From: Pirellulaceae bacterium
GTDB lineage: Bacteria > Planctomycetota > Planctomycetia > Pirellulales > Pirellulaceae
Direction of reading: 5' to 3'
Length of the DNA stretch: 9,263 bases
NCBI GenBank assembly: GCA_030744095.1
Contig: JASLRF010000155.1
Span: forward strand, 1 to 9,263
Shown: positions 1 to 4,373 of the stretch, piece by piece
How positions within the stretch are numbered: position 1 is the stretch's first letter
Layout: each line of letters starts with the position of its first letter
Made by a program: the position numbers and the translations under genes
The notes under the pieces: generated by a model
Databases searched by the model: none
Seen by the model: the letters and a program-made list of their open reading frames with translations, nothing else
Told to the model about the DNA's origin: nothing

Positions 1-40
1 CGGGATCGACGTCGACAAGATCAAATCCTGCATCCCTTGA
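1..40 (+). CDS. C-terminal end of a truncated plus-strand gene
   Basis: Only the last 12 codons are visible. Reading from base 2 gives GIDVDKIKSCIP followed by TGA at 38-40. Third positions are mostly G or C, as in the genes nearby, which supports real coding, but the piece is too short to identify a family. The same frame stays open after the TGA to a TAA at 101-103 and continues to look codon-biased, ending in GKLALSN. The true end may therefore be at 103, through selenocysteine, a sequence error or a recent nonsense change. The gene converges on the aminotransferase gene ending at 241. Product unknown. Confidence 0.4.
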   Translation, partial: GIDVDKIKSCIP

Positions 41-116
41 TCCCAATGTCAAAAACTACATGATTTCAAGGGCCAGGACGGTAAACTGGCGCTGTCCAAC
101 TAATGATTGGAGACGT

Positions 117-130
117 CACGCCGGGGCGTG
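117..130. other. Small GC-rich hairpin
   Basis: CACGCC at 117-122 pairs with GGCGTG at 125-130. In practice this gives a 5-bp stem with a CGGG tetraloop. It lies just downstream of the plus-strand gene tail and could help end its transcription, but no T-run follows it. Seen directly; the function is a guess. Confidence 0.3.
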
Positions 131-141
131 GAGACACAGTG

Positions 142-214
142 GAACCGCAAATGGACGCCAATGTACACAAATCATTGCATCCCATTAGCGTTCATTCGCG
201 TTCATTTGCCGTTC
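142..214. repeat. Imperfect inverted repeat made of 10-nt units
   Basis: The arm at 142-172 and the reverse complement of 184-214 agree at about 25 of 31 positions, separated by 11 nt. Each arm is itself periodic. The right arm is CATTAGCGTT, CATTCGCGTT, CATTTGCCGTT in tandem (183-213), and the left arm carries diverged complementary units such as GACGCCAATG. It sits between two convergent genes, where a bidirectional terminator or a dispersed intergenic repeat would be expected. I recall similar GAACGCGAATGAACGC-type sequences as intergenic repeats in several bacteria, but could not check this. Confidence 0.6.
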
Positions 215-222
215 TAAGTATG

Positions 223-237
223 TCACGCGGCGCGTGA
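223..237 (-). terminator. Possible hairpin terminator after the aminotransferase gene
   Basis: TCACGC at 223-228 and GCGTGA at 232-237 form a perfect 6-bp stem with a 3-nt loop. It begins 3 nt after the stop codon of the minus-strand aminotransferase gene, which is the right place for a terminator. No T-run follows on the minus strand, so intrinsic termination is uncertain. Confidence 0.3.
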
Positions 238-240
238 TGG

Positions 241-1431
241 CTACTGTTTTTCAACCGATCGATAGCTCGCGGCCGCCGCCGCGATGCTAGCCCCATGATC
301 AAATTCGTACGCCTGTTCGGCCAGTAGTTGTTCGAGCGCCGCCAGGAACAACAGCACGTTGGCAGCCCGCGAACCGTAACCCATCAGACCGATTCGCCAG
401 ACCTTCCCTTTGAAGGCGCCCAGTCCACCGCCAATCTCGATTCCAAATCGCTGTAGCAAATCGCCACGCAGCTTGCCGTCATCGATGCCGGCCGGGACTC
501 GGACAGCGTTCAGCATCGGCAGTTGGTGCCCTTGCTGCGCGGTGTATTCAATGCCAAGCGCCGCCAGGCCGGCCTTGAGTGCAACATGGTTTTTCATGTG
601 CCGAGAAAAGCCGGCGTCCAACCCTTCTTCGTGGATGATCTGGATCGCTTCGTACAATGCGTAGGTCATGTTGATCGGCGCCGTGTGATGATAGACGCGG
701 TCCGTTCCCCAATAATTGGCTAACATCGACACGTCCAGATACCAACTTTGCACCTTCGTCTTGCGGCTGTTGATGACTTCCAACGCACGATCGTTGAATG
801 ACACGGGTGCCAAGCCGGGCGGGCAACTGAGGCATTTTTGCGACCCCGAATAGATTGCATCGATCTTCCACTTGTCGACTTCCACCGGAACGCCACCCAA
901 CGAAGTCACAGCGTCGACCAACAGTAGCGCGCCGGCGTCGTGGACTAGTTCTGAAATCTCTTCCAACGGTTGCCACGCACCGGTCGAAGTTTCCGCCATC
1001 ACAATGCCGACCACCTTGGGCCTGGCTTTGGCCAGTGCATCTTTCAGGTCAGCCGGCGAGAAAACCTCGCCCCAAGGTCGTTCAACCGTGGTGACCACCG
1101 CGCCAGCACGCTCGGCAACATCGGTCATGCGCGTGCCGAACACTCCGTTGACGCAGACCAACATTGCATCGCCCGGTTCGATCAGGTTCACGACGGTGGC
1201 TTCCATCCCGGCTGACCCCGTGGCGCTGATCGCCATCGTCATTCGGTTTTCCGTGCGAAACAAACCACGCAACATTGACTGGAGGTCGTCCATCAACTGC
1301 AGGTAATACGGATCGAGATGTCCGACCGTGTTCTTACCAATCGCCTGCACGACACGTGGGTGTATGTCACTGGGCCCCGGTCCCATGAGTATGCGAACGG
1401 GTGGATTCAGCGGCGGTGCGGCGCACGTCAT
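241..1431 (-). CDS. Alanine-glyoxylate aminotransferase family protein (PLP fold type I, class V)
   Basis: A 396-residue cytosolic transaminase of the AGXT family. It probably moves an amino group from alanine, serine or a related donor to glyoxylate, giving glycine. The N-terminal MGPGPSDIHPRV (16-27), ATGSAGMEA (70-78), the cofactor aspartate in LLVDAVTSLGG (D173), SGSQKCL with the predicted Schiff-base lysine K199, YHHTAP (247-252) and KVWRIGLMG with substrate-carboxylate arginine R346 all follow the human AGXT pattern from memory. About 25 extra C-terminal residues are Ala-rich. The start is firm: ATG at 1429-1431 has GGAGG 7 nt upstream. It lies 18 nt after the hydrolase gene, so co-transcription is likely. 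Sequence alone cannot separate alanine-, serine- or ureidoglycine-glyoxylate specificity; the (S)-ureidoglycine enzyme PucG belongs to the same family. Confidence 0.9.
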   Translation of the reverse strand: MTCAAPPLNPPVRILMGPGPSDIHPRVVQAIGKNTVGHLDPYYLQLMDDLQSMLRGLFRTENRMTMAISATGSAGMEATVVNLIEPGDAMLVCVNGVFGTRMTDVAERAGAVVTTVERPWGEVFSPADLKDALAKARPKVVGIVMAETSTGAWQPLEEISELVHDAGALLLVDAVTSLGGVPVEVDKWKIDAIYSGSQKCLSCPPGLAPVSFNDRALEVINSRKTKVQSWYLDVSMLANYWGTDRVYHHTAPINMTYALYEAIQIIHEEGLDAGFSRHMKNHVALKAGLAALGIEYTAQQGHQLPMLNAVRVPAGIDDGKLRGDLLQRFGIEIGGGLGAFKGKVWRIGLMGYGSRAANVLLFLAALEQLLAEQAYEFDHGASIAAAAASYRSVEKQ

Positions 1432-1438
1432 TTGATTG

Positions 1439-1443
1439 CCTCC
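1439..1443 (-). promoter_or_regulatory. Shine-Dalgarno site of the aminotransferase gene
   Basis: GGAGG on the minus strand, 7 nt before the ATG at 1431. It lies between the hydrolase stop codon and the aminotransferase start, fixing that start and allowing translation from a shared transcript. Confidence 0.75.
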
Positions 1444-1449
1444 ATCAGG

Positions 1450-2040
1450 TCAAGCGTCTTTTGGTTCCGCTTCGCGAACCAGCGCACTGACTTGTTTGAA
1501 TTCGGAAGTTCCAGCCGCGTCGCACCATTCGAACAACGCGGCTTCCGTCGTGGTTAGCGTTGCGCCCGAGGACTCCATTCGCCGTAATGCTGTTTGATAG
1601 TCGATATCATGACGCGCACCGACTGCATCGACGGCCAGGTAAATCTGAAATCCGTCGGCCAAGGCGTCCAAGACGGTTTGTTGAACACAAACGTGCGCCT
1701 CGATTCCGACGACCAGCAACTTGTAAATGCCCGCATCCCGAAAACCGTCAAACAGTTGCGGACATCCTCCGCAACTGAAAGTCAGCTTGCTAGGAATTTC
1801 TCCCAGACGAGAAGCCAGCACTTCCGTTGTCGGCCCAAGTCCGCGAGGATATTGTTCCGTGCCCGTCACCGGGACGCCCAGTATCTTGGCGCCATCGATC
1901 AGCCGGCGGATATTCCAGACCAGCCGATGGTGATGGGGAATCAACGACACCAGTTTTCCCTGGACATCCACTACCAACAGAGCGCTGTCGCCTCGCGACA
2001 TGAGTTCTGGGCTGCGTGGTAAGCGAACTGGCTCGTTCAT
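1450..2040 (-). CDS. Isochorismatase-family cysteine hydrolase (ISOC2-like)
   Basis: A 196-residue soluble hydrolase of the isochorismatase superfamily, whose members cleave amide or vinyl-ether bonds with a Cys-Asp-Lys triad. The predicted triad is complete: D25 in LLVVDVQGK, K85 in PSKLTFSC and C118 in GIEAHVCVQQT. TEQYPRGLG (61-69) and the end TTTEAALFEW resemble the eukaryotic and bacterial ISOC1/ISOC2 subgroup rather than true isochorismatases such as EntB. There is no carrier-protein domain, so a siderophore role is unlikely; the substrate is unknown. It is the first gene of a probable two-gene operon with the aminotransferase 18 nt downstream. The start is less certain: ATG at 2040 lacks a clear ribosome site, and Met14 (just before SRGDSALLVVD) is an alternative. 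Confidence 0.85.
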   Translation of the reverse strand: MNEPVRLPRSPELMSRGDSALLVVDVQGKLVSLIPHHHRLVWNIRRLIDGAKILGVPVTGTEQYPRGLGPTTEVLASRLGEIPSKLTFSCGGCPQLFDGFRDAGIYKLLVVGIEAHVCVQQTVLDALADGFQIYLAVDAVGARHDIDYQTALRRMESSGATLTTTEAALFEWCDAAGTSEFKQVSALVREAEPKDA

Positions 2041-2499
2041 AGTCTCGACGGATTGGGGCCAAAAATTGGACGTGCTGCTCGCAGAGGTCTGATACGCGCG
2101 GCGATCATGCCGGTCGCGAAAAATCGACGACCGATGATACGACCGAACGACTCCCCAAGACTCTAAGCAGTGTTCGATCTTCTATTGTCGTCTTTCGCTC
2201 CGCGAAAGCACGTTCCTTTCGCGGAGCGAAAGGCGACTATCGGACAGTCATTCCCTGAACGATCCTAAGCGAACGCCTGTTTGACCACAATAACCCCTGA
2301 CAATGACCCCTCCGCGCGGAGCGATATTGCCGAAACTCTGCTTCGCTTGGTTGCGCGGCCTACAAGACTGTTGATCCGTGGCGCAATCGTCTGGCATCAG
2401 CCAGTTGGTACAGGACCAGAAAGATCTGGGATGCGAACAGCTTTGGGAACGTTGCAGCTGGAGAAAACGAACGGATCAACGCCGTCAACGTGTCGCGGC
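2041..2499. other. Non-coding intergenic region
   Basis: 459 nt between the hydrolase start and the DUF1598-like gene stop. The main feature is the long hairpin at 2183-2240. A perfect 12-nt palindrome, CTCCGCGCGGAG, lies at 2310-2321. Short open frames exist on both strands between about 2280 and 2500 (one on plus starts at a TTG at 2281 and runs antisense into the next gene), but none has a ribosome site or recognisable protein features. I found no convincing promoter for the hydrolase operon here. Confidence 0.6.
2183..2240. repeat. Long perfect hairpin (TTTCGC/GCGAAA palindrome)
   Basis: 2192-2208 is the exact reverse complement of 2216-2232 (17 bp). The stem continues outward through one G-T pair and four more Watson-Crick pairs (2187-2190 with 2234-2237), then one mismatch and two more pairs. 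The 7-nt loop is CACGTTC. It lies downstream of the DUF1598-like gene and upstream of the hydrolase operon. No T-run follows on either strand, so it does not look like a classical intrinsic terminator. I recall near-identical hairpins between genes in Rhodopirellula-type genomes, which would make it a dispersed repeat. Confidence 0.8.
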
Positions 2500-3930
2500 T
2501 CAGTCCCACCACCACTGACCGGCCTTCAATCCAGCGACCGATGTCTTGTCTCGCGTCGCTTTCACTTCGCCCTCCTCGTCGTACAACGTGTGTTCTGCGC
2601 CAAACGCCAGACGAGCTCGGATTTCGACACCGCCGCCGATCGGAGTCATCAGGCGATTCTTCCTCCAGTACGCAGCGACAGCGGTTTCCACTTGCCTGGG
2701 GGCGTGGCCAGTTCGCACGGGGAAGGAAGCTTCGTCGCCAAAGATTTCCATGGACCAGCCTGCCTGCCCGTAGAAATCTTGCTTCTGAATGTACGCGGCG
2801 GCGACGATCACATCGATGCAGTTGCGCAACTGAGCATAGACCGGAACTTCCTTGGCGAGCTCCGGGTATCGCTCGGTGAATCCGCGAACAAACTTTGTGC
2901 CAGCGGCGTCCACGCGCCCCGCCTTGAGTCGTGTACCGTCCGCCGCAACGACTTCGTTAGCACCAACTAATTTGACACCGTCGCCGACAAGTTCCATTCC
3001 CAAGTGATCTTCACTTTCACGCACGCATTTGTAATCCGGCACAAAGAACCATCGCTGCATGGCGTTCTTGGATACGGCCGCGGGCGTGGTCAAATCGACG
3101 TAACTCTTGATCTTCGTCCTCACGCGTTCCAATCCAATCCCAATCAGCTTCATGCGATAATCGGCTTCGACCAAGACTTCTGCAAAGTGTGTATCCGCGG
3201 GCACACCGGTAATGGTAACGTTCTGCAGACCGAGGCTCTGGCGAAGACCATTGGAGATGAACCGAGTTTGCGACGGAACAGCGCGGCCGCCCAATGCTTT
3301 GAGGAACTGTTGCATGTTCGCCAGACCTTCCTTGGTCGGATCGATCGAAACGCTCACCACAGAAGTGTCTCGCCCTTGGGGCGGGAAAGCTCGAAGCGCA
3401 ACCACCAAGTCAGCCAAGGGGATCACTGGTCGGCCCGTCTCGATGCCACGAAGTCGACCCGCGGGATCAAACGCCCAAGGCTCGGCCGGGCCGGCAATCA
3501 CAATATCATTGGTTTCAGGATAAAAGAACACGTACTGAAGCCGCGTAATTCCGGCCAGCACATTCATCACTTCAGTCGGTTTCTCTCCACGCTTGAGCCT
3601 CTCAATCAGCGCTTCCTCGAGACGATTCAACGAGACCTTTCGCATCTTGCTGGCCCGCGCTAATTCACCAACTAGTCGAGCCCGAGCTTCGGCCACGCGT
3701 CGGCGGGAAACCACACCACCACGATCAGTGACCAGCTTCATCTTCATGAGACCCGCTGCGTCGACGAACACACCAGCGATTTGGGTGTTGCTGTTGTTGT
3801 TGTTGTTGTTTCCGCCACCACCGCCACCGCCACCACCGCCAACCTGGGCAAGGGTCTGGTCAGTGCCAACCAACGCAATTCCAAGTGCCGCAACGGACAA
3901 GACCAAGACGCGCAACAGTCGAGGGGACAT
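2500..3930 (-). CDS. Secreted DUF1598-like protein of unknown function
   Basis: 476 residues from the chosen start. Residues 1-28 form a signal peptide: Arg-rich start MSPRLLR, hydrophobic core LVLSVAALGIALVG, likely cleavage after TLA. Ten glycines (31-40) and six asparagines (41-46) follow, probably a flexible linker. The rest is soluble and mixed, with no membrane segment or catalytic motif I recognise. VEADYRMKLIGIGLE (254-268) resembles the conserved core of DUF1598, a family I associate with planctomycetes. Two cysteines (302 and 371) remain in the mature part, and the chain ends in an unusual WWWD. The ATG at 3928-3930 has AGAGGT 5 nt upstream and starts the signal peptide directly. 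The GTG at 3972 would add 14 charged residues without a good ribosome site and is rejected. It stands alone, flanked by 400-460 nt gaps. Function unknown. Confidence 0.85.
   Translation of the reverse strand: MSPRLLRVLVLSVAALGIALVGTDQTLAQVGGGGGGGGGGNNNNNNSNTQIAGVFVDAAGLMKMKLVTDRGGVVSRRRVAEARARLVGELARASKMRKVSLNRLEEALIERLKRGEKPTEVMNVLAGITRLQYVFFYPETNDIVIAGPAEPWAFDPAGRLRGIETGRPVIPLADLVVALRAFPPQGRDTSVVSVSIDPTKEGLANMQQFLKALGGRAVPSQTRFISNGLRQSLGLQNVTITGVPADTHFAEVLVEADYRMKLIGIGLERVRTKIKSYVDLTTPAAVSKNAMQRWFFVPDYKCVRESEDHLGMELVGDGVKLVGANEVVAADGTRLKAGRVDAAGTKFVRGFTERYPELAKEVPVYAQLRNCIDVIVAAAYIQKQDFYGQAGWSMEIFGDEASFPVRTGHAPRQVETAVAAYWRKNRLMTPIGGGVEIRARLAFGAEHTLYDEEGEVKATRDKTSVAGLKAGQWWWD
3793..3840 (-). 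repeat. Trinucleotide repeat coding for Gly10-Asn6
   Basis: On the minus strand, ten GGN codons (3840-3811, mixed GGC/GGT/GGA) run straight into six identical AAC codons (3810-3793), followed by AGC AAC ACC. The AAC run is a pure microsatellite, while the Gly run is codon-mixed. Length changes by slippage would keep the frame and only alter the linker after the signal peptide. Confidence 0.85.
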
Positions 3931-3935
3931 TCCAG

Positions 3936-3942
3936 ACCTCTT
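3936..3942 (-). promoter_or_regulatory. Shine-Dalgarno site of the DUF1598-like gene
   Basis: AAGAGGT on the minus strand, 5 nt before ATG at 3930. It decides between this start and the upstream GTG at 3972. Confidence 0.65.
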
Positions 3943-4038
3943 CTTTTCAAACGGTGACCGGTACGTCCCCACCTCGCCGCGAACGAAATCGAGGTGAGAA
4001 CGCTTGATTGGAGATATGTTCGGGGATATGACTCACTC

Positions 4039-4044
4039 AGTATA
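4039..4044 (-). promoter_or_regulatory. Possible -10 box for the DUF1598-like gene
   Basis: TATACT on the minus strand matches the sigma-70 -10 consensus at 5 of 6 positions and would give a leader of about 100 nt. The best -35 candidate (TTGCAT) is about 20 nt upstream, longer than ideal. Weak evidence. Confidence 0.3.
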
Positions 4045-4290
4045 AGGGCCGTGTCGCTCGCAAAATGCAAACGAGACACCAAGCAGCCACAAGTCGATCA
4101 TAATTGAGGATGCGAAGCAAGGCAACAAATCGGTGCGACAAGTCCCGCCAGCAAATCAGCCACCCCACCCTAAGGGCGTACTGACAGGTTAGTTACGGCC
4201 GATAGACGGCCCCGCGGTGCGAATTGCCCCAGTGGTCACTTGCGTAGCCAATGGCCCGGCAAATGCCATTCTTGTGCCGGTTGGCGAAGC

Positions 4291-4306
4291 GTGTCACCGT
4301 TGACAC
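4291..4306 (-). terminator. Small hairpin downstream of dnaE
   Basis: GTGTCA at 4291-4296 and TGACAC at 4301-4306 form a perfect 6-bp stem with a CCGT loop, about 70 nt past the dnaE stop. No T-run follows, so a terminator role is only possible. Confidence 0.25.
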
Positions 4307-4331
4307 CGCTGGGACAGGAACTGGCGACCAC

Positions 4332-4365
4332 CCGATCTTGACAAAAAGCCGATCTCGACAAAAAG
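4332..4365. repeat. Two-copy 17-nt tandem repeat by the dnaE stop codon
   Basis: 4332-4348 and 4349-4365 are directly adjacent copies of CCGATCTYGACAAAAAG, differing at one base. Seen from the dnaE transcript, each copy starts with CTTTTTGTC, so two five-T runs follow the stop codon closely. The first T-run follows the short palindrome AGCGGCCGCT (4366-4375), which overlaps the stop. This may help termination, but the stem is too short for a classical terminator. Confidence 0.7.
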
Positions 4366-4373
4366 AGCGGCCG

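Larger units (their letters stand above)
3943..4373. other. Intergenic leader and spacer between dnaE and the DUF1598-like gene
   Basis: About 430 nt without a supported gene. It holds a possible -10 box for the DUF1598-like gene (4039-4044), a small hairpin (4291-4306) and a 17-nt tandem repeat next to the dnaE stop codon. A plus-strand open frame starting at 4251 runs antisense into dnaE and has no ribosome site. The stretch from about 4050 to 4280 shows nothing I can name. Confidence 0.55.

Noticed and set aside
34..72. Inverted repeat CCCTTGA / TCAAGGG around the UGA as the SECIS element
   Set aside because: The 7-bp stem includes the UGA itself and its apical loop (CAAAAACT) has no early G and lies too close to the UGA; the 72-90 hairpin fits better. 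It could still be an ordinary terminator-like fold.
548..976. 142-codon minus-strand frame inside the aminotransferase gene
   Set aside because: Out-of-frame shadow of a gene with clear PLP-enzyme motifs; Arg/His-rich nonsense composition.
2310..2321. 12-nt palindrome CTCCGCGCGGAG as an operator
   Set aside because: Single copy, not near a supported promoter; expected occasionally in GC-rich DNA.
2281..2970. 229-codon plus-strand frame starting at TTG
   Set aside because: Two thirds overlap the minus-strand DUF1598-like gene; low-complexity Arg/Ser-rich product, weak start. Only its first part, in the spacer, is left open as a finding.
3004..3663. 219-codon plus-strand open frame
   Set aside because: Antisense to the DUF1598-like gene, with no ribosome site or protein features.
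3785..3840. CRISPR-like or satellite array
   Set aside because: It is a codon-level Gly/Asn repeat within a coding frame, with no spacers.
3931..3972. GTG start at 3972 for the DUF1598-like protein
   Set aside because: It would place 14 charged residues before a good signal peptide; ATG at 3930 has AGAGGT at 5-nt spacing.
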